DNA from: a candidate division WWE3 bacterium RIFCSPHIGHO2_01_FULL_42_13
GTDB taxonomy: Bacteria > Patescibacteriota > WWE3 > UBA101185 > UBA10185
NCBI GenBank assembly: GCA_001772625.1
Contig: MEVA01000006.1
Span: 130,144 to 163,725 of the forward strand
Direction: 5' to 3'
Length of the DNA stretch: 33,582 bases
The position numbers and the translations under genes were made by a program. Within the stretch, counting starts at the first letter, position 1; every line of letters begins with the position of its first letter. Shown one piece after another: positions 1 to 8,537 of this stretch. Below the pieces are notes generated by a model that had not been told where the DNA came from, ran no database searches, and was given only the letters and a program-made list of their open reading frames with translations.

Positions 1-161
1 CCCTCTTCAATTATTTCAACTTTATCTCCCAGTTCTTTTTGAATAATTCCGGTAAATCTCGTTTCGCTATCATATCTACTTCCTGCAGGCACGGGAATCT
101 TTCCGAATACAAGCGAGTCGCCGAAAAGCAATATCCTTTTTGCATCTTTGTTAACAATCAT
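1..161 (-). CDS. SGNH/GDSL-family hydrolase, N-terminal fragment (runs off window)
   Basis: Reverse complement translates MIVNKDAKRILLFGDSLVFGKIPVPAGSRYDSETRFTGIIQKELGDKVEIIEEG; contains GDSL block (FGDSLVFG). Not in ORF track because truncated. Confidence 0.75.
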   Translation of the reverse strand, partial: MIVNKDAKRILLFGDSLVFGKIPVPAGSRYDSETRFTGIIQKELGDKVEIIEE

Positions 162-165
162 TGAG

Positions 166-660
166 TTAATTATAGTTCAAAAACCCATGTTTTTTAAACT
201 CTTCCAAAACATGTCTTAGGTTTTCCGTCTGTCCCTCGAACACAAAATGTTTTTCTATTTCTTCAGGCCCTACCCATTTAATTTGTTTTAGTTCACTTTC
301 CTGTGGTCTTATTTCCTTATGATCACCCGTAAATAATGCTAAAAACTGCTCCTTAACCTGCCCCTTATACATAGATTTTCCTTCTTCCTTTTCGTGTTTA
401 ATTAAATCGTCCGGAAAGTTATATTTTAAGCTAAAGGGAACTCTAAATAAAATTTCAAATTTAGTTGAGCCTAATTCTTCTTTAAGTTCACGCGTCACGC
501 ATTCTTCTACGGATTCGCCTTCATCTACCCCGCCACCCGCCAAGCCCCACTGGTTTTCGTCGTACCTTGATTTTCGGACTATCAAAAAGTTTCCGTTTTT
601 GTCCATAACATAAACATCTACACCTTTTCGATATGGAAGATTTTCGTATTCTGGAAGCAT
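166..660 (-). CDS. NUDIX hydrolase
   Basis: NUDIX box-like GGGVDEGESVEECVTRELKEELG; TAAAAT about 7 nt upstream of ATG. Confidence 0.9.
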   Translation of the reverse strand: MLPEYENLPYRKGVDVYVMDKNGNFLIVRKSRYDENQWGLAGGGVDEGESVEECVTRELKEELGSTKFEILFRVPFSLKYNFPDDLIKHEKEEGKSMYKGQVKEQFLALFTGDHKEIRPQESELKQIKWVGPEEIEKHFVFEGQTENLRHVLEEFKKHGFLNYN

Positions 661-735
661 AAAGTTGATTTTAGCACTAAATTATTGACCGCACCCCACA
701 AGTGACATATAAATTCTATGAGGAAGGAGTAACCT

Positions 736-960
736 ATGGAGGTCATCTGTAAATCAGAGAAAGACGCTAAGGAGCTGATGGGCTTGTTCACGACTTGGAG
801 TTCGAGGATGGGCGTTTTTTTAACTGGCCCTGAGAAGACGATTTTGAAGCCTGCTAGTGGGAGTGAGAACGGCTTCTTAAACTTTTTCTCAAACATTGGC
901 ACGCATGCGCCGCACATACAGCTTGTAAAAGGTGTTGAGGGACAGTATGCGAAGCCTTAA
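736..960 (+). CDS. hypothetical 74-aa protein
   Basis: Strong SD (gaggaaggagtaacct-ATG); followed by hairpin GTCGGGGGTT/AACCCTCGAC at 965-994. Confidence 0.6.
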   Translation: MEVICKSEKDAKELMGLFTTWSSRMGVFLTGPEKTILKPASGSENGFLNFFSNIGTHAPHIQLVKGVEGQYAKP

Positions 961-1142
961 TCGAGTCGGGGGTTGTCCTTACGAAACCCTCGACCTCCGA
1001 CTTTACCAGTACACGGCGGATTAGGTCAAATCCAGCTTACGTGCTATACTTCTTCCCGCGATCGTCCGAAATGGATTTAAGTGAGCCTTTACTACCAGCT
1101 TTAGCCCTTTTATCAATTTTGCACAATCCAAACTAAATAAAA

Positions 1143-2402
1143 ATGTACGAAAGAAGAAATTCAGTAGGAAATAGGTATGGCAATAACTCCAGAAGTGGCG
1201 GTCATAGTAGGTATGGCGGTGGAAGCGGTGGTGGCAACAGATACAGCAGAAATGACAGGGGCAGAAGAGGACAAGGTGGAGGTGGTGGACGTTTTAGTGG
1301 CGAAAAGATAAGTCATAATAGATATGTTGCTAAAGCACAAGATGTGGGACACAGCACAACTTATGTTACCGATATAAAATACTCCGACTTTGATTTAGTT
1401 CAGCTTTTAAAAACAAACTTAGTTAAGAAAAATTATATTTATCCAACAAAAGTACAGTCTCAAGCAATTCCTAATGTTATTGCTGGAAATGATATTTTAG
1501 CAACAGCAAGTACAGGTTCCGGAAAAACAGCGGCTTTTCTTATCCCAATTATAAACCGTGCTATGAAAGATAAGACTACTAAGTGTTTGATTATCACCCC
1601 AACCAGAGAACTTGCCGGTCAAATAAAAAATGAATTTGATTTATTTGCATTGGGGGCTGGGTTAAGACGGGTTCTTGTTATTGGCGGCGAAAATATCCGC
1701 AGACAAACATATGAATTAAGAGATAACCCGCAATTTATAATTGGAACACCGGGAAGACTTAAAGATTTGTTTGAAAGGAACCATTTGAAACTAGGACTTT
1801 TTAACGTGGTTGTTTTAGACGAGGTGGACAGAATGTTAGACATGGGATTTGTAGCCGACATAAAAATGCTAATTTCAAAACTTAATCAAACAAGACAATC
1901 CCTGTTTTTCTCCGCAACAATGACTTCTGCGGCCGAACAAATTGCCAATTCACTGCTTACGGAGCCGGTTAAGATCACAACAGAGGCCCAATCCCCTATT
2001 AAAAACGTGGAGCAGGACGTTGTAAAAGTAACAGGTCAGGGAAAAGTTGAAACTTTACACGGACTACTCATAAAAGATGAGTTTAGAAAAGTTTTAGTGT
2101 TCTCAAAAACCAAAAGAGGTGCAGATAGTTTAACTAAAGAACTTCAAACTAGAGGCTTTAAGGCCGACACAATTCACGGAAATAAGTCACAGCATAAAAG
2201 ATCAAAAGCCTTAGCTTCTTTTAGAAAAGGTGAAATTAAAATTCTTGTAGCAACAGACGTTGCAGCCCGCGGAATAGACGTACCCGACATTACGCACGTT
2301 ATAAACTACGATGAGCCGGCGACTTACAGCGACTACATTCACAGAATTGGCAGAACCGGAAGAATTGGTAAAAAAGGCGTTGCTTTAACTTTCGTAAGAT
2401 AA
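1143..2402 (+). CDS. DEAD-box RNA helicase (RhlE-like) with Gly/Arg-rich N-terminal extension
   Basis: ATASTGSGKTAAF, PTRELAGQ, VLDEVDRMLDMGF, SAT, HRIGRTGRIG motifs; N-terminus RYGGGSGGGNRYSRNDRGRRGQGGGGGRF. Confidence 0.95.
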   Translation: MYERRNSVGNRYGNNSRSGGHSRYGGGSGGGNRYSRNDRGRRGQGGGGGRFSGEKISHNRYVAKAQDVGHSTTYVTDIKYSDFDLVQLLKTNLVKKNYIYPTKVQSQAIPNVIAGNDILATASTGSGKTAAFLIPIINRAMKDKTTKCLIITPTRELAGQIKNEFDLFALGAGLRRVLVIGGENIRRQTYELRDNPQFIIGTPGRLKDLFERNHLKLGLFNVVVLDEVDRMLDMGFVADIKMLISKLNQTRQSLFFSATMTSAAEQIANSLLTEPVKITTEAQSPIKNVEQDVVKVTGQGKVETLHGLLIKDEFRKVLVFSKTKRGADSLTKELQTRGFKADTIHGNKSQHKRSKALASFRKGEIKILVATDVAARGIDVPDITHVINYDEPATYSDYIHRIGRTGRIGKKGVALTFVR

Positions 2403-2405
2403 CTT

Positions 2406-3368
2406 TTACGAACTAAGATAGGGTTTAACTAAATCCGCTACCTGCTCATAATTATCCGTGTCCATTAATTGTTCCCTCAACTTATCGGCACCGCGAAATG
2501 ATTTTACATAAACCTTAAAAAATTTCTTCATCACATCAAATTTAAGATTTTCTTTGTAGGTATCACAGTAAAGTTTTGTGTGCTTCAAAAGCAGTTTTAG
2601 ATACTCTTGGGTAATATGTTCTGTTGAGACCTTTTCAAACACCCAAGGATTTAAAAATACTCCTTTGCCAATCATAACTCCATCAACTCCGTACCTTGTA
2701 TGAGCCATTACAGCCTCCTCGTAGCTTGTAATATCGCCATTTCCCACAACAACTGTATCGGGAGCAATCTGATCACGCAGTTTTACAACCTTTTCTATTT
2801 CGTCCCAATGAGCCGGAACTTTTGATTGCTCCTTTGCCGTTCTACCGTGAATTATTAGCGCAGAAAGCTTTTGTTCAAGTAGAAACTCTGCCCATGATTC
2901 TGTAACTATGGCGCTCACTCCTATGCGAGTTTTAACACTTACTGGAAGTCCTCCTGCGCCATCTTTTGTAGCAGAAATTATTTCACCGGCAAGGGTTGGG
3001 TTTTTAATATGTGCTGCCCCGGAACCAATTCTTAACACTCCCCTGTCAGGGCACCCCATGTTTATATCAATTCCGTCAAAGCCCAACTCTTTTACAAGTT
3101 TAGCTGCGGCATAAAAATTCTTAGGATCAGTTCCCCATACTTGAGCAACAATAAAATGCTGCTTTTCAGAAAACTTAAGTCTTGGAATGGTTCTATCGTA
3201 GCCTTTAGAAAATAAAGCTTCTGTATTTGTAAATTCTGTGAAAAGAACATCGGGCTTGGCCGTTTCTGAAATCATTTCTCTAAAAACAAAGTCTGTAACG
3301 CCATCTAAGGGTGCCAAAGTCAAAAAAGGCTTGTTATCAAGTTTTAGTTGTTGCCAGAAGTTTGTCAC
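2406..3368 (-). CDS. dus: tRNA-dihydrouridine synthase
   Basis: APLDGVTDFVFR, GFDGIDINMGCPDRGV, VKTRIGV, IIHGRT, GNGDI motifs; GTG start 6 nt after TAAAAT. Confidence 0.95.
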   Translation of the reverse strand: MTNFWQQLKLDNKPFLTLAPLDGVTDFVFREMISETAKPDVLFTEFTNTEALFSKGYDRTIPRLKFSEKQHFIVAQVWGTDPKNFYAAAKLVKELGFDGIDINMGCPDRGVLRIGSGAAHIKNPTLAGEIISATKDGAGGLPVSVKTRIGVSAIVTESWAEFLLEQKLSALIIHGRTAKEQSKVPAHWDEIEKVVKLRDQIAPDTVVVGNGDITSYEEAVMAHTRYGVDGVMIGKGVFLNPWVFEKVSTEHITQEYLKLLLKHTKLYCDTYKENLKFDVMKKFFKVYVKSFRGADKLREQLMDTDNYEQVADLVKPYLSS

Positions 3369-3377
3369 TTGGCTATT

Positions 3378-3791
3378 TTACGCCAACATCTCAATAAGGG
3401 GTAATATCCTAGGATTAATAAACTTGTCCGGTATTTCGTAGAAATCAAACCACTTCCACTCAGAAAACTTGTCGGGTTCAGTAAGTTTTGCGTCTTGGTT
3501 TGTAGTGCAGTAAAAGACAAAAAGAGCATCGCCTTTTTTGGCACCCTCAACCTCGCCCAAAAACTTACCAATCTTTAAATCTGTGATACCTGTTTCCTCA
3601 AGCGCTTCCCTTCTAAGATTATCTTCAACACTTTCGCCTGCGGTGCATCTTCCGCCTGGCGTTGTCCAGACTGATATCTTTTTGAATTTATCGGGCGTGT
3701 AATGCCGCAACCCTAAAAGAATCTTATCGTTTTTAATAATTACTGCCGAAGTACACGTATGTTTGTTACCAATTTTATTTAGTTCTTTCAT
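3378..3791 (-). CDS. NUDIX hydrolase
   Basis: GGRCTAGESVEDNLRREALEETGI NUDIX box; start at 3791 (MKELNK) avoids the large overlap with pyrH implied by the 175-aa ORF. Confidence 0.85.
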   Translation of the reverse strand: MKELNKIGNKHTCTSAVIIKNDKILLGLRHYTPDKFKKISVWTTPGGRCTAGESVEDNLRREALEETGITDLKIGKFLGEVEGAKKGDALFVFYCTTNQDAKLTEPDKFSEWKWFDFYEIPDKFINPRILPLIEMLA

Positions 3792-3796
3792 GGATT

Positions 3797-4510
3797 TTAA
3801 CTCACCAAAGTCCCAAGCTTTAGTAAACCTTTGTTTAACGCTTTCCCGAGCAAATGTATTTTGTTTGCGCTCATAATTAAAATAGGAATATTGTATTTTT
3901 GACACAAGGCAAAGGCTGTTCCGTCCATAACATTAATACCTTTTTCAAGCGCCTCTTTATATGAGAGTTTTGAATATCTTTTTGCGTTTTTGTGAACTTT
4001 TGGATCTTTGTCGTACGCCCCATCAACATTTGTGGCTTTAATAATAAGGTCACACCCTATTTCACAAGCTCGCAAGGCTGCAGCTGAATCTGTGGTGAAA
4101 AACGGGCTACCAACACCACCAGCAAAAATCACAACCCTACCCTTATCTAAATGCCGTAGCGCGCGGCGTCTTATGTACGGCTCTGCCAAAGATTCCATTC
4201 GGACAGCAGTAAGCATTCGGGTCTGAATACCTTCCTTCTCCATTGATTCTTGAAGCGCAAGCCCATTAATAACTGTTCCAAGCATTCCCATATAATCAGC
4301 GACTGCCCTATCTATATTCATGCCCTCCGTAGACCGGCCTCTAAAAATGTTTCCCGCGCCAATTACAATTGAAAGTTTTACTTTATTATTTTTCTTTATG
4401 GAAACTAGCTCTTTTGCGATTTTTATGTAATTTGGAAAATGGATGCTTTGGGTATCGGAACCAAACAGCTCCCCGCTAAACTTGATTATGATGTTTTCGT
4501 ATTTTGCCAT
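3797..4510 (-). CDS. pyrH: UMP kinase
   Basis: IIKFSGELFG, GAGNIFRG, DYMGMLGTVINGLAL, TTDSAAALRACEIGCD motifs. Confidence 0.95.
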   Translation of the reverse strand: MAKYENIIIKFSGELFGSDTQSIHFPNYIKIAKELVSIKKNNKVKLSIVIGAGNIFRGRSTEGMNIDRAVADYMGMLGTVINGLALQESMEKEGIQTRMLTAVRMESLAEPYIRRRALRHLDKGRVVIFAGGVGSPFFTTDSAAALRACEIGCDLIIKATNVDGAYDKDPKVHKNAKRYSKLSYKEALEKGINVMDGTAFALCQKYNIPILIMSANKIHLLGKALNKGLLKLGTLVS

Positions 4511-4543
4511 TGGTTTAAGGGGAATATATCACAGAAAGCTAGC

Positions 4544-6364
4544 TTATGCGTTCTTGGCATTTCTCTGCGCTCGCCTTCTCATATCCGCATTCAAAATCTT
4601 TTTTCTAAGCCTTAAGTTTGTAGGGGTAATTTCAAGCAGCTCATCATCCTCAATAAATCCAAGTTTTTGTTCTAAACTCATTTCTGTTGCTGGTGGAATA
4701 AAAATCACATCTTCTCCAGCTGATCTATTATTTGTAAGTTGTTTCTCACGGCAAACATTTAACTCAATATCTTCGTCCCTCCCGTTAACTCCTACAATCA
4801 TACCCTCATACACTGGAACTTGGGGTTCAACAAAAACTGGACCTTTTTCATGAGCACCAACCAGCCCGTAGGTAATGGATTTTCCGGTGTGGGAAGCAAT
4901 TAGCACACCTTTTCTTAACTTTTGAAATTTTGGGCCCATTTTCTGATTTTTTAAAAAGATGGAACTTATAACGGTTGTTCCTTTGGTTAAAGTAAGTAAA
5001 GTTCCTCTTAGACCAAGAAGTCCACGGGTGGTGATTTCAAAAACAAGTCTAGTTGACCCATCGTGAATTTGCTCCTGACTAATAAGCCCGCCCCGTCTTT
5101 TGCCAACTTCGCTTTTTACAGCACCAACGTATTCTGAATCAACATCAACTGTTAGCTCCTCAACTGGTTCCATTTCAATGCCATCAATAACCTTTGTTAT
5201 AACAGTAGGCTTACTTACTTCAACTTCAAAACCTTCCCTTCTTAAAGTCTCCAAAAATACAGACAAGTGAAGCTCCCCTCGCCCTGATAAAACATATTTT
5301 CCATCTTCGGAAATTTTAAATTTCATGGCTACATTTGTTTGCAGCTCTCTTTTGATTCTTTCAAGAATTTTTGTACCGGTTAAAAGATTTCCTTCCGTTC
5401 CTCTAAATGGCGAGGTGTTAGGCCCAATTGTTATAGCTAAAGTTGGTTCCTCTACTTTAATAGTTGGGAGGGCTTCTGGTGTTGCCGGATCGGTAACTGT
5501 ATCCCCAATGCTTGCCGTTTCAATTCCCGTTAGTGTAATAATGTCCCCTGCGATTCCAATCTCAGCTTCGACTCTTCCCAAACCCTGGTTCACATAGACT
5601 TTTTCAGCTGTCGACTCTTTTTTGGTGCCATCTGGCTTAATTACAGTAACTTCCTGCCCTGACTTTACTTCACCTCTTTTAATCCTTCCAATAGCGTATT
5701 TTCCTTTGTAACTGTCCCAATCAAGGGCCGTAACAAGCATTTGAAAGGCTCCCTCATCAACTTTTGGCTCGGGGACGTTATTTATAATTGCCTCAAAAAT
5801 GGGTGCAAAGTCAGCGGGCGCGTTAGGATCAGCAGGAACCTTATTCCAAGCTTTTCCAGCCTTACCCCAAGCGTAAACTACCGGAAAGTCCAGCTGATCC
5901 TCATGGGCAACAAGTTCGAGAAATAGGTCTGAAATCTTCGAAATAGTGTTATCTACAAGCGAGTTTGGCTTATCGATTTTATTTACAATCACAATGATCT
6001 TTAAATTTAACTCCAGTGCCTTTTTCAAAACAAATTTGGTTTGTGGCATTGGACCTTCTTGTGCGTCAACCACTAAAAGTGCGCCGTCTGCCATATTCAA
6101 AGTTCGCTCAACCTCACCACCAAAGTCAGCGTGTCCTGGAGTATCAATAATATTTATTTTTGTTCCTTTGTAAGATACAGCAATGTTTTTTGCCAAAATG
6201 GTAATTCCCCGCTCCCTTTCCTGATCGTTTGAGTCCATAATCAAGTCTTGATGCATAAAAGCTTCATTTTCGCGGAAAGTTTTAGATTGTTTTAGTAAAC
6301 CATCAACAATGGTGGTTTTACCGTGGTCAACGTGCGCAATTATAGCTACATTTCTGAGTTTCAT
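4544..6364 (-). CDS. typA: Translational GTPase TypA/BipA
   Basis: AHVDHGKTTIVDGLL, RERGITI, DTPGHADFGGEVER, NKIDKP; full-length 606 aa. Confidence 0.97.
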   Translation of the reverse strand: MKLRNVAIIAHVDHGKTTIVDGLLKQSKTFRENEAFMHQDLIMDSNDQERERGITILAKNIAVSYKGTKINIIDTPGHADFGGEVERTLNMADGALLVVDAQEGPMPQTKFVLKKALELNLKIIVIVNKIDKPNSLVDNTISKISDLFLELVAHEDQLDFPVVYAWGKAGKAWNKVPADPNAPADFAPIFEAIINNVPEPKVDEGAFQMLVTALDWDSYKGKYAIGRIKRGEVKSGQEVTVIKPDGTKKESTAEKVYVNQGLGRVEAEIGIAGDIITLTGIETASIGDTVTDPATPEALPTIKVEEPTLAITIGPNTSPFRGTEGNLLTGTKILERIKRELQTNVAMKFKISEDGKYVLSGRGELHLSVFLETLRREGFEVEVSKPTVITKVIDGIEMEPVEELTVDVDSEYVGAVKSEVGKRRGGLISQEQIHDGSTRLVFEITTRGLLGLRGTLLTLTKGTTVISSIFLKNQKMGPKFQKLRKGVLIASHTGKSITYGLVGAHEKGPVFVEPQVPVYEGMIVGVNGRDEDIELNVCREKQLTNNRSAGEDVIFIPPATEMSLEQKLGFIEDDELLEITPTNLRLRKKILNADMRRRAQRNAKNA

Positions 6365-6376
6365 GACAGTAGGATT

Positions 6377-6664
6377 TTACACGACATTTGAAGAATCACT
6401 AGGGGTAAACGCCAGTACCAAGGTTTCCTTTTCAGGCCGTGAAAGCCTTTTTAGTATAGCTTCTCGTTTCATAGCTTCGCTGCGGGAAGAAAAGACCTCT
6501 TTATATACAAGTTTAAAGGAGGAGAAGTATTTCATATACTTTGCTGACTTTGGCCCGCGCTTTTTGTGCTCTTCCAACCTTTTCTTAAGATTCTTTGTCT
6601 GGCCAATGTAAAAAGTGTTTGCGGATGTGAGTAAGATGTAGACGGTGAAAGGTTGGGTTTTCAT
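6377..6664 (-). CDS. GIY-YIG nuclease domain protein (UPF0213/YhbQ-like)
   Basis: VYILLTSANTFYIGQTKNLKKRLEEH; TACAAT 8 nt upstream of ATG. Confidence 0.9.
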   Translation of the reverse strand: MKTQPFTVYILLTSANTFYIGQTKNLKKRLEEHKKRGPKSAKYMKYFSSFKLVYKEVFSSRSEAMKREAILKRLSRPEKETLVLAFTPSDSSNVV

Positions 6665-6682
6665 TACGACTGATTGTACAGT

Positions 6683-6964
6683 TTAATCATCGTGATGGGT
6701 AAATAGACTTTTATCTTCATCGTCTAATGAGAATTTTTCAAGCTGGACTATTTTTGCTGATTTTCTGTATTCCTGGGGTACTACAAGCAAAGCCTCATCT
6801 TTTGTATTTAAATCCACTACAATCCAGGCTTTGTGCTCTCCATCTGAACATCCCCAATCAGCATTTGTCATAAAGTGAGAACCTGTTTTAAGAAAAGTTT
6901 TAACCGCACGCTCGCAGGCAAGCTTAGTACCTTCATGAGGAGCTTCAATTAAAAATCTGCTCAT
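6683..6964 (-). CDS. hypothetical 93-aa protein
   Basis: Intact ORF in a colinear run of minus-strand genes; TATACT upstream. Confidence 0.7.
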   Translation of the reverse strand: MSRFLIEAPHEGTKLACERAVKTFLKTGSHFMTNADWGCSDGEHKAWIVVDLNTKDEALLVVPQEYRKSAKIVQLEKFSLDDEDKSLFTHHDD

Positions 6965-7041
6965 AGGTAGATAATAGTATATATTTGCAAAACAGCAAAG
7001 AGGGGTGAATCAGGGCTTAAACTTATTGGAGTTTGATTATA

Positions 7042-7587
7042 TTATAACTTTGTGTGCTCTGAAAGCTTTACTCTAACAGACTCCGCTATGGTTGATGTGC
7101 TTACATAAGTTAAAACATCAATATCTGGAGCATAAAGCTCAATCATATCAAGATCAGGTCGGTCAAAAATTCTTGCTCCTTTAACTTTCTTACCGGCAAG
7201 CATTTCTTGCTTAAGTTTGGCGTATTTTTCTGGTGGCAAATAAAAATCTGCATCGCCCACTTGGTGGCGGTACGGATCTGGTCTTCTAATGTAAAGATAG
7301 GAATAAGTTTGTTCTGGAACATCGCCTTTGGCTGGTATAACTATTGGCTCCAAAAGTCGAAAGTACTTCTGCTTCATATTGTCTGATTCTTCAGTCAGTT
7401 CTTTTCGAATGTTTGTGAGAGTTTCATATTCATCGTCATACTGGCAGAAAATACCCATGTTTTCGGCGTTTGCGAAATACTTGCCAAATGACTGTTTGCA
7501 GAGCCTGTAGGATTCAAAATGAACATGCTCAATGGCTTTTAGTAGTTCGTCTTTGGTTTTGATTGGGCTGAATCTGTACAGCTTCAT
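7042..7587 (-). CDS. hypothetical 181-aa protein
   Basis: Intact ORF with TAAAAT upstream of ATG; no family recognised. Confidence 0.75.
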   Translation of the reverse strand: MKLYRFSPIKTKDELLKAIEHVHFESYRLCKQSFGKYFANAENMGIFCQYDDEYETLTNIRKELTEESDNMKQKYFRLLEPIVIPAKGDVPEQTYSYLYIRRPDPYRHQVGDADFYLPPEKYAKLKQEMLAGKKVKGARIFDRPDLDMIELYAPDIDVLTYVSTSTIAESVRVKLSEHTKL

Positions 7588-7652
7588 AATATATCGTCAT
7601 TTTACTATAAATAGAGCACGAATCAGAGAAGGAAGCTTGATATAATCTAAAA

Positions 7653-8204
7653 ATGACTAAATACATACTTCATGGTGGTAATGCTCAACACCAAGATCCA
7701 AGAAACGACGAATTCTTCAAGGAAATTCTAAAAGACGCTCCGATAAACGCTAAGGTTTTATTAGTACATTTTGCAGGCAGGCCCGAAAAAAGTGAAATAA
7801 ACAAAGAAAGAGATACTGCCCACTTTGAAAAGGTTAAAGAAGATCGAAATTTAACCTACGAGATTGCAAATGAAGAGACTTTTCCAGCTCAGATACTAAA
7901 TGCGGATGTAATTTATCTTGGTGGCGGTACGACCACAAGGTTACTTGAAACTATAAAGAAATTCACTAATCTAAAAGAATTATTTAACGGAAAGATCGTT
8001 GCCGGAGAATCTGCCGGGGCAAATGTTCTATCTGCTTTTTCCTACAGTAAGTCTGGAGGTGGAGTTCTTCAAGGTCTTGGTATGGTTCCGGTTAAGACAA
8101 TCCCCCATTATAAGGGCGAGCATAAGGAAGATCTTGATGAAATACCTGGGGATTTAGAAACGTTGCTGCTTCCGGAATACGAGTACAGGGTTTTTAACAT
8201 ATAA
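7653..8204 (+). CDS. Peptidase S51-like (dipeptidase E family)
   Basis: IYLGGGTTTRLLE and nucleophile elbow GESAGANVLS; TATAAT 6 nt upstream of ATG. Confidence 0.85.
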   Translation: MTKYILHGGNAQHQDPRNDEFFKEILKDAPINAKVLLVHFAGRPEKSEINKERDTAHFEKVKEDRNLTYEIANEETFPAQILNADVIYLGGGTTTRLLETIKKFTNLKELFNGKIVAGESAGANVLSAFSYSKSGGGVLQGLGMVPVKTIPHYKGEHKEDLDEIPGDLETLLLPEYEYRVFNI

Positions 8205-8213
8205 AAACTTGAT

Positions 8214-8242
8214 TTGACAAAACCTCCGCCGTCCCCTATCTT
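8214..8242 (+). promoter_or_regulatory. sigma70-type promoter of the T-box transcript
   Basis: TTGACA (8214-8219), 17-nt spacer, TATCTT (8237-8242); predicted TSS about 8249-8251. Confidence 0.75.
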
Positions 8243-8249
8243 ACCACCT

Positions 8250-8504
8250 AGTGTATTTTAAAAGCGTTGAACGGGAGACGCCTGAGTTTACAGGCCCTAG
8301 TGGTCCCGGGAGCTGGTAGAGCGAACACCACAGTAAGTAGCTTTATCCGGAAGTTGGCCGTTACCTTCCAACAGGATACCACTGCTAAGTCAAGTATCCA
8401 TAAAGTCTTCTGCAGAGATGCAGAGGTAATAAAGAGGTGGCACCACGGATTACCGTCCTCTATTTCTATCAGGAAATTATCCTGCTGGGGATGGGGATTT
8501 TTTT
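8250..8504 (+). ncRNA. T-box riboswitch leader (transcription attenuation type)
   Basis: Antiterminator GAGG-[TGGCACC]-ACGG-ATTA-CCGT-CCTC (8434-8460) with the canonical 7-nt UGGNACC bulge; Stem III-like hairpin CTTCTGCA-GAGA-TGCAGAGG (8407-8426); competing terminator CCGTCCTC (8453-8460)/GGGGATGG (8487-8494), then T7 at 8498-8504. Stem I only partly resolved. Confidence 0.85.
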
Positions 8505-8537
8505 ATCCCTTAAAAACAATTCAAATAAAGGAGAGAA

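Noticed and set aside
618-917. 99-aa minus-strand ORF
   Set aside because: Overlaps the SD-led 74-aa gene and the NUDIX start; no initiation signal seen.
8311-8322. AGCTGGTAGAGC inside the T-box leader as a tRNA D-arm
   Set aside because: No matching GCTC 5' partner, anticodon arm or T-arm around it; coincidental or part of T-box Stem I.
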